64,000 nt of DNA. Source: Geminisphaera colitermitum TAV2. GTDB lineage: Bacteria > Verrucomicrobiota > Verrucomicrobiia > Opitutales > Opitutaceae. Where the stretch lies: NCBI RefSeq assembly GCF_000171235.2, contig NZ_ABEA03000091.1, positions 57,075 through 121,074 of the forward strand. Direction: 5' to 3'. The translations under genes and the position numbers were made by a program. Shown here piece after piece: positions 51,477 to 59,755 of the stretch. How positions within the stretch are numbered: position 1 is the first letter of the stretch; every line of letters begins with the position of its first letter. The notes beneath the pieces were generated by a model. It was given only the letters and a program-made list of their open reading frames with translations, was not told the origin of the DNA and did no database searches.

Positions 51477-52379
51477 TCACCGGTCCACCCGCGGTGCCCG
51501 CCCGACGACCTTGCGGTAACAACGGCTGAAGTAATTGGGATCGGAAAATCCGCACGCTGCCGCGATGTCGGCCAGATTGAGTCCGGGGTTTTTTAACAAA
51601 TGCCGCGCACGCCGTATTCGTTCGCTCATGACGTATTGGTTGAAAGGCGCCTTTGAAAACCGGGCGAACAAACGCGAGATGTGATTGGGGTGTAGTTGCA
51701 GGAAGCTGGCGACCGTCTCCCGCCCCAAGGGTTCGTGCAAGTGGTCGCGGATGAACTGGCACGCCGCCTGCCAGCGAAAATGTGAGCGCCCCTCCTCCCC
51801 CCCCTCCCGCCCGGGTTCGCTGTCCGCGAGCAACAGTTCGTGAGACCGAATGAGCAGCGCCCGAAACAAGGCCCGCAACCAGCGGTCCTCCGGGTTGCGT
51901 CCCGCGCAGCGGTCGATGGCTTCGCAGAGATGCCGTCCGTCAGCGTCGAGAGTTTTTTGCGTGTGGTGGGTGACGAGAAATTGGTGCCGGGTGACAGGGG
52001 GGGAGGGGGGGGGGAGGGGGCCGTTCGCGTTGGCGTTGGCGTGACTCCAGCGTTTTTGCGCGACGAGGAAGCGCGTCAGATGGGCGTGCGGCACCACGCC
52101 GAGCGAGAGATAATTTGCCTCTGGCGCGGGTTCCATCATGCACCCGGCGCTGGCATAAATGACATCGCCGCGCCGCAAGCGCACTTCCGAGCGCACGCCG
52201 TTTTGCCAGATGTGGTAACGTGCCTCCCCCCACAGACAGATGCTGAAACGCGGGCAATCGAGAGCGGTGAGACAGTGGCGTGCCTTTTCGTGCGAGAGAA
52301 ACACCCGCCCGGACGCAGGCCGGCGCAGCACCGAGTCAATCAGCCGGGCGATGCAGTGTTTGTCCCTGGGATTTTTCAT
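51477..52379 (-). CDS. AraC-family transcriptional regulator
   Basis: About 300 residues. The C-terminal double HTH is clear (FIRDHLHEPLGRETVASFLQ, HPNHISRLFARFSKAPFNQY, LADIAAACGFSDPNYFSRCY). The N-terminal half is a cupin-like sensor (FSICLWGEARYHIWQNGV, LRRGDVIYASAGCMMEPAPE). A low-complexity insert in the linker (PLPPPSPP, then VTRHQFLVTHHTQK) is encoded by a G-rich tract (51999-52021) and a GTCACCC-type repeat. The start is uncertain: 52379 (MKNPRDK) or 52538. It likely controls the FAD oxidoreductase gene downstream. Confidence 0.82.
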   Translation of the reverse strand: MKNPRDKHCIARLIDSVLRRPASGRVFLSHEKARHCLTALDCPRFSICLWGEARYHIWQNGVRSEVRLRRGDVIYASAGCMMEPAPEANYLSLGVVPHAHLTRFLVAQKRWSHANANANGPLPPPSPPVTRHQFLVTHHTQKTLDADGRHLCEAIDRCAGRNPEDRWLRALFRALLIRSHELLLADSEPGREGGEEGRSHFRWQAACQFIRDHLHEPLGRETVASFLQLHPNHISRLFARFSKAPFNQYVMSERIRRARHLLKNPGLNLADIAAACGFSDPNYFSRCYRKVVGRAPRVDR

Positions 52380-52536
52380 GTGCCGGAAGCCTATGAGCCG
52401 CTGGCCCGGATCGTCACGGATGGTTTTCTGAAACAGACAAAACGGTGTTGTGGGCAGGGCGTGGGCATTGGGTGTGTGTGGCAGGTCGCTCAGGTTGGAA
52501 TCGACATCAACAAGCTGGTCACGCAAATTGTTGCGC

Positions 52537-52674
52537 ATGGAGCGCAGAGTCACCCTTCGAGACATCGCTTGGCGAACCGGTTATCATTATTCGACGATAT
52601 CGCCGGTGTTGAATGACGACCTGACGCTGCCCGTGGCCACGCGGGAAAAAACCCACCGCACCGCTGCATCCTGA
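52537..52674 (+). pseudogene. LacI-type HTH fragment
   Basis: MERRVTLRDIAWRTGYHYST, ISPVLNDDLTLPVATREK: a LacI-type helix-turn-helix (T-x-x-D-I-A-x-x-T-G-x-x-x-S-T-x-S) that stops after ~45 residues, 55 bp before an intact LacI gene. A remnant of a tandem regulator. Confidence 0.62.
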
Positions 52675-52729
52675 TCGAGGGAACCTGGCACGAGGAAAAA
52701 ACAATGTGGCGGCTTTCACCACACACATC

Positions 52730-53821
52730 ATGAAACCCGCTCCCACCATGCAGGAGGTCGCCCGCGCCTCCGGGTTCTCCCGGGCCGCGGTATCGATGGC
52801 GTTGCGCGGAGATCGGACCATCCCGGAAAGCACACGACTCCACATTCAGGCCGTGGCGCGCAAACTCGGTTACCGCACCAATCCGATGGTCGCCTCGCTC
52901 ATGAGCCTGCACCGTCAGCGCAAATCCTTTACCGGTGCGCAAACCAGGATCGCCTGGCTCGCGAGTCATCCCCAGAGCAACCCTTGGCGCCGTTATGCCA
53001 GCTTTGTGAGCATGTTTCACGGCGCCCGGTCCCATGCCGCCGAGAAGGATTTCGCTCTGGAGGAATTTGATCTTCGCGCCCCGGGGATGACCGCCGTCCG
53101 TATGCGTGAGATTTTGGATACACGCAACATCACCGGCGTATTGATCGGCCCCCTGCCCCATGAGGAAACCCGGCTCGATTTCGACATCTCCAACATGGCC
53201 GTGGCGGGGCTTGGCATGAGCATCACGTTCCCGATGGTCACGCGCGTCGCCAACGACCACTTTCAGTCCGCCTCGCTGGCCGTCGCGCAATGCGCGCGGC
53301 TCGGTTACCGGCGCGTCGGTATCGTCGTCTGCGAGGAAGACTCCCGGCGTCTGGAGCACCGTTGGTTGGGTGGGTACCGCCAGGCCATCGAACAATACCA
53401 TTTCGACCAGCGCATTCCTCCGCTCATGCCGATGCGCGACACCGAGCTGCCGTCCGTCCTGCCTGGCTGGCTGAAAACCTGGAAGCCGGACGTCGTCATT
53501 CTCAACAACAACGAATTTGACATACAAAAGCTGATACCTGTTTCGACCGGCATGATCTTGCTCGGTGTGGATCGGGCGGGTTCCGCGCTGAGCGGCATCT
53601 GGCAAAACTACGAACTGTTGGGGCGGATGGCCGTCGAGAGTATTATCAATCGCCTTTACACCAATAATTTCGATCAGATCCAACAGGCGCAACTTCACCT
53701 TGTGTCCGGCTCTTGGGAACCTGGCCTCACCGCTCCCGGCCCTGGACGTCGCCGCCCTTCGGTTGCGACCTTGCGGGCGAAGGGGCTGGCGACTTGGCAG
53801 GTTACTGAACGGCGTCAGTAA
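52730..53821 (+). CDS. LacI-family transcriptional regulator
   Basis: 363 residues. HTH: TMQEVARASGFSRAAVSMAL, then GDRTIPESTRLHIQAVARKL and GYRTNPMVASLMS. The sugar-binding domain has ITGVLIGPLPHEETRLDFDI, VANDHFQSASLAVAQCARLG and VVILNNNEFDIQKLIP. The start at 52730 (MKPAPTM) gives the usual short lead. It precedes a prepilin-like gene and a heparinase-type gene in the same direction, so those are candidate targets; no operator palindrome like those elsewhere in the window is seen. Confidence 0.88.
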   Translation: MKPAPTMQEVARASGFSRAAVSMALRGDRTIPESTRLHIQAVARKLGYRTNPMVASLMSLHRQRKSFTGAQTRIAWLASHPQSNPWRRYASFVSMFHGARSHAAEKDFALEEFDLRAPGMTAVRMREILDTRNITGVLIGPLPHEETRLDFDISNMAVAGLGMSITFPMVTRVANDHFQSASLAVAQCARLGYRRVGIVVCEEDSRRLEHRWLGGYRQAIEQYHFDQRIPPLMPMRDTELPSVLPGWLKTWKPDVVILNNNEFDIQKLIPVSTGMILLGVDRAGSALSGIWQNYELLGRMAVESIINRLYTNNFDQIQQAQLHLVSGSWEPGLTAPGPGRRRPSVATLRAKGLATWQVTERRQ

Positions 53822-53898
53822 CGACCGCCTTGGAGGTCTCCGGGAAATGGCTTCACTGTCGGCGTAAACAAAAACGTCCGACCACCACATATCCCGCC

Positions 53899-54519
53899 AT
53901 GCCAACGCACACACGTCCCCGCGCCTTCACGCTGATCGAATTACTGACGGTGATTGCCATCGTCGGCATCATGGCCGCCATCACCATCCCCGTCGTCGGC
54001 AAAGTTCGCGAATCGGCCAACAACGTCCAATGCCTCTCCGCCCTGCGCTCCTGGGGCATCGCCCTGCAACTCTACGTTGACGAGCACAAGGGCATGCTGC
54101 CCGGCCCCTGCTGGGCCGTCGTCGAAAACCTCCCCAGCAACAACAGGCAACTCCCTTACTTCCTTGCCCCCTACATGAACAGCACTCTGAAAAAGGGAAA
54201 ATTGCCCGACAACTTCCTCTGCCGCGCCTGGGCGCATGACAGAACCAAGGAGGACACCGCCATCTGGCAACTGGTTCGCGTTGCCAAACGCGCCGGTGGA
54301 TCGGGCATCCGTCCCTTCGGATACCCGAACAGTGACACTGAGCCTGTTCGCAACTACCATACCCTTGATGACATCATCAACATCAGGACCGCCATAGCGA
54401 TTCGCGACATCGACAAGGGCGTCGCCAGCAACGACGGACTCCCTGAAAAACCCGTTCACAAAAACCATCGCAACGTCCTCTTCTTCGACTGGCACGTGGG
54501 CACCGAAGCGGCTAACTGA
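53899..54519 (+). CDS. prepilin-like protein with N-methylation domain
   Basis: 206 residues. Leader MPTHTRPRA then [20 protein letters not shown] with the prepilin peptidase site before Phe, and GKVRESANNVQCLSALRSWG as in the protein at 4975. The C-terminus has NHRNVLFFDWHVG, where the usual H-X9-DG ends in DW instead of DG. Exported; function unknown. Sits between a LacI regulator and a polysaccharide lyase-like gene, mirroring the arrangement at 4975-7038. Confidence 0.82.
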   Translation: MPTHTRPRAFTLIELLTVIAIVGIMAAITIPVVGKVRESANNVQCLSALRSWGIALQLYVDEHKGMLPGPCWAVVENLPSNNRQLPYFLAPYMNSTLKKGKLPDNFLCRAWAHDRTKEDTAIWQLVRVAKRAGGSGIRPFGYPNSDTEPVRNYHTLDDIINIRTAIAIRDIDKGVASNDGLPEKPVHKNHRNVLFFDWHVGTEAAN

Positions 54520-54566
54520 ACCAGCCCCTCCCCCCCCCCCCCCCCCTCCCGACAGCATTCGTTTCC

Positions 54567-56579
54567 ATGTTGATACGCCCAGAAAAGATCGTGGCATTTA
54601 TTTGTCCCCCTCTTGCGACCCTGCTTGCGGCAACCCTCTTTGCGTCCGCCCTGCTTGCCGTGACGACATCGCTGAGCGCCCAAAAAACCATTCCCGCCGA
54701 TCGTAAACTACCCGCGATCGAACCCGCCCGCGTCACCCAAATCACCGAATGGCTTTCTCCACGTCCCACGCATTTTACGCCCACCTTTGACGACCGCTCC
54801 TTCTGGACGCCGCTCGCCACCCTGCCCACCGCAAAGACCATCATCACCAAAGCCCGCAAATTCGCCCGCGAACCCATCCCCGACCTGCCCGACGCCCTCT
54901 ACCTCGAGTTTCAAAACACAGGACGCCGCGAATCCTACGAACGCCCCTTCACCCTGCGCAGCGAACGCCTTAACGCCCTCGTGTTTGCCGCCGGCCTCAC
55001 CAACGACACCGTCGCCTGGCTCCCGCCCATCGAAGCCGAACTCGCCGCCATTCTCGACGAACCCACCTGGGCCATCCCCGCCGGTGCCCGCAGCCGCAAA
55101 ACCCGGACCGACGCCTACGACTACGTTGACCTCGCCGCCACCGCCCGCGCCTGGACGCTCGCCTCCGCTGACTGGCTGCTCGGCGACCGGCTCCAACCCG
55201 CCACCCGCGCTCGTATCCGCCAGGAAATACACGCCCGCGTCCTCGCCCCCTGGTTAGCGCGCGTGCGCGCCCGCGACCGCCGCGATTTCTGGTGGATGAG
55301 CACCGACAACAACTGGAACGCCGTCTGCAACACCGGCGTTCTCGGCACCGCGCTCACCCTGACCGAAAACCCGGCGGAACGCGCCAGGTTCATTGCCGCC
55401 TACGAAGCCCTCACTCCCTTCTTCCTTGCCGGTTTTGCCGACGACGGCTTTTGCCACGAAGGCATCGGATATTGGGTGTATGGATTTGGTCACTACCTGA
55501 TCGGAGCTGAACTGATTCGCCAGACCACGGCGGGTCATGTCGATCTACTCGCCGCGCCGAAAGTCGCCCGCATTGCCACGTTCGCGAGCGGCTGGGAAAT
55601 CTGCCCCGGCATTTACCCCGCCTTTGGCGATGCCCGGATGACGACACGCGTCTCCCCCTGGCTCTCCACCTTCGTCGCCTCCCGCTTTGCCACCCCGCCG
55701 CCAGCCGACGTCGCGCTCCCGCAATTTCGCAACTGGCACTCCCTCGGCGTGCAACTCTACGCCTCGCTCTTCGAACTCGCCGAACACGCTGAACACGCGA
55801 CCCCCTCCTCCCCCCCCCCCGCCCCGCCAGCAAACAATCCCGGCGCACTTGCCCCGCGCAACTGGTTCCCCGACGGCGGCGCGCTCGTCGCCCGCTCCAT
55901 CCCCGCCGCCACCGGCCTCTCGCTTGCCATCAAAGGCGGCCACAACGGGCAACCCCACAACCACAACGACCTCGGCTCATTTGTCGTCGTCAACGACGGC
56001 GTCCTCGTGATGAGCGACCTCGGCGTCGATGCCTACACCAAGGACACCTTTGGCCCCCGCCGTTACACCAGCGGCGTGATGAACTCCTTCGGCCATCCCG
56101 TTCCCCGCGTGGCCGGACAACTCCAGAAGACCGGCCCCGACGCACGCGCCGTCACCGTGCGCACCGAGTTCACCGACGAGCGCGACGTATGGGAAATGGA
56201 CCTGACCTCCGCCTATGACGTCCCTGCGCTCAAACAACTCACGCGCACCTTCACCTTCACCCGCGCCAACCGAGGCCGGCTCGAAATCGTGGACCGCGTC
56301 CGCCACACCACCCCGCAGACCTTCGGCACCGCCCTCATCCTGCTTCCCGGCCAGCAACGCAGCGCAGCGCACGCCAGCGGTTTCCGACTGACATCCGGCG
56401 GCAAGGCCGTGGACATCGCATTTCACGCCGACGGAGGCGACATCGTGCTCCGCGAGGAACCCGTTTCCGGCATCATCCCCGACGCCCCGCCCAAGGGAAC
56501 GCGCGTCGGCCTCGAACTTCTCCAACCAACCCTTGAAGCCGAAATCCGCCTCGTGATCACGCCCGCAAACGACCCCTGA
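54567..56579 (+). CDS. heparinase II/III-family polysaccharide lyase-like protein
   Basis: 670 residues with a signal-type N-terminus (about 1-38). An alpha/alpha-toroid part (RDFWWMSTDNNWNAVCNTGV, GFCHEGIGYWVYGFGHYLIG) is followed by the heparinase II/III-like beta-sheet domain (GGHNGQPHNHNDLGSFVVVN, with the metal-binding His-Asn-His cluster). This class cleaves uronic-acid-containing polysaccharides; the target cannot be told. A Pro/Ser stretch near residue 415 comes from a C-rich tract (about 55801-55822). Preceded by a 17-base C run (54530-54546). Confidence 0.8.
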   Translation: MLIRPEKIVAFICPPLATLLAATLFASALLAVTTSLSAQKTIPADRKLPAIEPARVTQITEWLSPRPTHFTPTFDDRSFWTPLATLPTAKTIITKARKFAREPIPDLPDALYLEFQNTGRRESYERPFTLRSERLNALVFAAGLTNDTVAWLPPIEAELAAILDEPTWAIPAGARSRKTRTDAYDYVDLAATARAWTLASADWLLGDRLQPATRARIRQEIHARVLAPWLARVRARDRRDFWWMSTDNNWNAVCNTGVLGTALTLTENPAERARFIAAYEALTPFFLAGFADDGFCHEGIGYWVYGFGHYLIGAELIRQTTAGHVDLLAAPKVARIATFASGWEICPGIYPAFGDARMTTRVSPWLSTFVASRFATPPPADVALPQFRNWHSLGVQLYASLFELAEHAEHATPSSPPPAPPANNPGALAPRNWFPDGGALVARSIPAATGLSLAIKGGHNGQPHNHNDLGSFVVVNDGVLVMSDLGVDAYTKDTFGPRRYTSGVMNSFGHPVPRVAGQLQKTGPDARAVTVRTEFTDERDVWEMDLTSAYDVPALKQLTRTFTFTRANRGRLEIVDRVRHTTPQTFGTALILLPGQQRSAAHASGFRLTSGGKAVDIAFHADGGDIVLREEPVSGIIPDAPPKGTRVGLELLQPTLEAEIRLVITPANDP

Positions 56580-56731
56580 AAACAACCGCCAGCCCCCCCC
56601 CCCCCGCGCTTCCTCAAAATCCAGCCGATGAATGCCATTTCACTCATCATTTTCGAGATCACAACCGTGGCCTCGCATTCCCAACGGACAACACGCCAGA
56701 CCAAAACCGAACAATAAACCGTCACAAAAAA

Positions 56732-57718
56732 ATGAATACACAAACATCACAAAACCGCCGGTCCAATCGCCATCTCGCCACCACGCTTCTCACGGCTGCG
56801 CTCGCCGTATTCGCGCTTCCGCTACACGCTGCCGATTATACATGGACGGGGGGAGGAACTGACAGAAACTGGGGAACAAGCAGCAACTGGAGCTCCAATC
56901 CCGCATTTACCACGTCGAACAACCTTATCTTCGGAGATTCGACGAACACGTCCCTTGGCGCACCAAGCTATATCGGAGCAGCAAGGAGCATCGGCACCAT
57001 CATCTTTGGCAGTAACGCTGACAGTAGTATTGGAATCCGTTTAACAACCACCGCGACAGGCTCCGCCGGCCGCAACCTGATTGTTGCCGGTGGTGTGAAG
57101 GTGGACTCCGATGCTTCAGGCAATCACACAATCGGCGTGGGAGGACTCGGCTCCCTCCGAATCTCCTCAGGCACCGAGTCCGTCACATTTGACCACAATG
57201 GCACAGGCACCCTGACCGTTGCGGCGGAGATCAGCGACGATGCATTGGGCAAGTCCCTGAACAAAACCGGAACAGGCACGCTGGTTTTTTCCGCCGTAAA
57301 CACTTACATCGGCGACACCATCGTGAGCGCAGGCACCTTGAACCTCACCAACACGAGTGAAATGCGTTTTGTCCTCAAAGAAGGGAACGTGAGCAACAGT
57401 GTGTCCGGGGACGGAACAGTGAATTTCAACGGGCTACTCCGCTTGGACAACACCTCGTTCACCGGCACATCCGGGGCATGGAACCTGGTGAACGTCGGCA
57501 CGCTGAATGCAACTTTCGGGAGCACATTCGGACTGGCATTCATGAACGGCCCAACCTTCACCAATGCGGGCGACGGCATTTACACCAACGGCGATTGGAC
57601 CTTCAACACCGGCACAGGCACCCTGACGTTAACAGTGCCGGAGCCTGCCACCTGCGCCTTCCTCGCCGGCCTCGCCATTCTCACCGGCACCATTATCCGC
57701 CGCCGCATCCGGGCCTGA
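56732..57718 (+). CDS. autotransporter-type beta-strand repeat protein with PEP-CTERM
   Basis: 328 residues with a signal peptide (about 1-34, ending LPLHAA). The body has the beta-helix repeat YTWTGGGTDRNWGTSSNWSS and LNKTGTGTLVFSAVNTYIGD, TIVSAGTLNLTNTSEM, as in autotransporter-associated strand repeats. The C-terminus VPEPATCAFLAGLAIL-TGT-IIRRRIRA is a PEP-CTERM signal for exosortase. Probably surface-exposed; binding or substrate role unknown. A 13-base C run (56593-56605) lies upstream. Confidence 0.85.
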   Translation: MNTQTSQNRRSNRHLATTLLTAALAVFALPLHAADYTWTGGGTDRNWGTSSNWSSNPAFTTSNNLIFGDSTNTSLGAPSYIGAARSIGTIIFGSNADSSIGIRLTTTATGSAGRNLIVAGGVKVDSDASGNHTIGVGGLGSLRISSGTESVTFDHNGTGTLTVAAEISDDALGKSLNKTGTGTLVFSAVNTYIGDTIVSAGTLNLTNTSEMRFVLKEGNVSNSVSGDGTVNFNGLLRLDNTSFTGTSGAWNLVNVGTLNATFGSTFGLAFMNGPTFTNAGDGIYTNGDWTFNTGTGTLTLTVPEPATCAFLAGLAILTGTIIRRRIRA

Positions 57719-57775
57719 TTCGCCCCTCTCCTCCCCCCCCCCACCCCCCACACACACCACAACGCATGGGAGGTT

Positions 57776-58169
57776 CTAAAAATTCATTTTTGCACAGAAG
57801 ATAACCAAGATAAAGACAGGGAGCGTAATTGGTTCTTCGACATTTTCAATGGCTCGACATGGAGTGCGGCGATTCATCGCCGCTTTCGACGGGTCGTTTT
57901 AACGACCCGCCTCCCGCCCTCCCGCCTCCCGATGCGTCCTTTGCCAGACGGCAGAGAAGGTAGCAACAGGGTAAGGCGAGGCGACGTGATGAATCACGTC
58001 GCCTAAAGCGGCGATGAATCGCCGCACTCCATATCGTAATCCTGTCCCTCCACTGAAAACATCGAATAACCGCGTAATTTATTCTAAATTATTTACTGCC
58101 AACATATTGTTAAAAAACAAAAATTCCACTTCAATTGATTATCTTCGTTACCTTCTGTGCAATTTTTAG
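57776..58169. mobile_element. MITE family A, copy 2, carrying a nested MITE B
   Basis: Ends CTAAAAATT-CATTTTT-GCACAG and, inverted, CTAAAAATTGCACAGAAGG, the reverse orientation of the copy in intI. About 145 bp without the nested insert. No gene. Confidence 0.78.
57831..58071. mobile_element. MITE family B, copy 2, nested (8-bp duplication)
   Basis: 241 bp, ends GGTTCTTCGACATTTTCAAT and inverse, flanked by a perfect GCGTAATT duplication at 57823-57830 and 58072-58079, inside the family A element. Confidence 0.88.
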
Positions 58170-58200
58170 AACTTTCCGCATGTCTATTTCGGAAACCATT

Positions 58201-59607
58201 ATGACATCGCAGTCATTTATTTCCCACTACAAGCCCGGCTGGATGGCGGCATGCGTGCTGACGGCCATCCTCTCGCTCGCCCCCATTTCCGTCCGGTCCG
58301 CCGGTACGACCGAAACAAAGCCTGACGCGAAACCCGCCTTCAAGCATCCCGCGCGCACCCAGGCCGACATCGCGCACCTCACCCTCGCGGAGCTGACCGA
58401 CCCCGCGCTTGTCCCGCCGACCATCAACACGTCACCACTTCCTGAATACGGATACGACCGGCTCGACTACGGCATGACCATCGGCATCGAACGCACCCCC
58501 GGCGGCCGCCTCTGGGCCTGCTGGGTTGGCGGAGGCGACAACGACAAAGCCTTTTTCGTCCTGGCCACCAGCGATGACGACGGCGAAACATGGTCCCCTC
58601 CCCGCGCCGTCCTCGATCCCCACGACGAAAGCCTGCCACTGCGCCGGCGCACAGTCGTGGGCAATCTCTGGACCGATCCCAAAGGCCGCCTCTGGCTCTT
58701 CTTCGACCAGTCAATGGGCACCTTTGATGGCCGGGCCGGAAGCTGGTTTACCATCTGCGAAAATCCCGACAGCGACCAACCCGTCTGGTCTGCGCCCGTG
58801 CGCATCTGGCACGGCTGCTCGCTCAACAAACCCACCGTCCTTTCCAATGACGACTGGCTTCTCCCCATTTCCTTGTGGCCCCGAGGCAACATCGCTGCGC
58901 CATTGAGCGACAAACCGGACATCTTTGCCGAACTGGACAAATACCGCATGGCCAACGTCTTTGTTTCCTCCGACCAAGGCAAAACATGGACGCGGCGCGG
59001 CGGCGTCAAATTCCCCGGACCACGCTTCGACGAGCACATGTTCATCGAACGCCGTGACGGCTCCATCTGGATGACCGCGCGCACGCGCAACGGCCTCTGG
59101 GAAAGCACCTCCGCCGACGGTGGGCGGACATGGGCCCGCCCAAAGGAATCCCCCATAAAAACCGCCTCCTCCCGCCACTTCATCCGCCGCCTGCAATCCG
59201 GCAACATCCTGCTCATAAAACACGGCGGAAAAATCCACGAAGCCCCCATCTGGCAAGGGAGGCTCTCCCGCTCCCGCCTCGCCGCTTTTCTCTCCGAGGA
59301 CGACGGCCTCACTTGGACAGGTGGGCTCATGCTCGACAAGCGCGGCGGCGTTTCCTACCCGGATGGTTTTCAAGCCCCCGACGGCACCCTCTACATCTCG
59401 TGGGACCATCAACGTAACACCGAAGGCGAAATCCTGATGGCCCGCTTTACCGAGGACGACATCCGCGCCTGCAAATTCCTCGGCCCCAAATCGCGCACCC
59501 AAATGCTGATCAGCCGCCCCAACCCCGAAGCCGTCAAAGCGCGCCAACAACGCGAAGCCACCGAGACTCCGAAAGTCGCCACCGAGGACGCCCCACCAGT
59601 TGGGTGA
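58201..59607 (+). CDS. sialidase-fold (BNR/Asp-box) protein
   Basis: 468 residues with a signal peptide (hydrophobic WMAACVLTAILSLAPISV). Four Asp boxes S-x-D-x-G-x-T-W are visible: SDDDGETW, SSDQGKTW, SADGGRTW and SEDDGLTW, placing it in the six-bladed sialidase fold. It resembles exo-sialidase-like and related polysaccharide enzymes, but the catalytic Tyr/Glu of true sialidases cannot be confirmed. The start at 58201 (MTSQSF) is chosen since earlier codons fall in the MITE; 58180 is possible. Followed by a G run (59630-59642). Confidence 0.78.
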   Translation: MTSQSFISHYKPGWMAACVLTAILSLAPISVRSAGTTETKPDAKPAFKHPARTQADIAHLTLAELTDPALVPPTINTSPLPEYGYDRLDYGMTIGIERTPGGRLWACWVGGGDNDKAFFVLATSDDDGETWSPPRAVLDPHDESLPLRRRTVVGNLWTDPKGRLWLFFDQSMGTFDGRAGSWFTICENPDSDQPVWSAPVRIWHGCSLNKPTVLSNDDWLLPISLWPRGNIAAPLSDKPDIFAELDKYRMANVFVSSDQGKTWTRRGGVKFPGPRFDEHMFIERRDGSIWMTARTRNGLWESTSADGGRTWARPKESPIKTASSRHFIRRLQSGNILLIKHGGKIHEAPIWQGRLSRSRLAAFLSEDDGLTWTGGLMLDKRGGVSYPDGFQAPDGTLYISWDHQRNTEGEILMARFTEDDIRACKFLGPKSRTQMLISRPNPEAVKARQQREATETPKVATEDAPPVG

Positions 59608-59755
59608 GGGCTGCATTCCGGTCGCTGACGGGGGGGGGGGGGAGGGGGCAGTGAAATGCAGCCGGCTACCAAGGCAAGTCGGCTTGGTCGTGATTGATCT
59701 TATTTGATTGTTTTATTGAAAACGGTCTTATTCGCTCACTCATCCATTTCCCATC

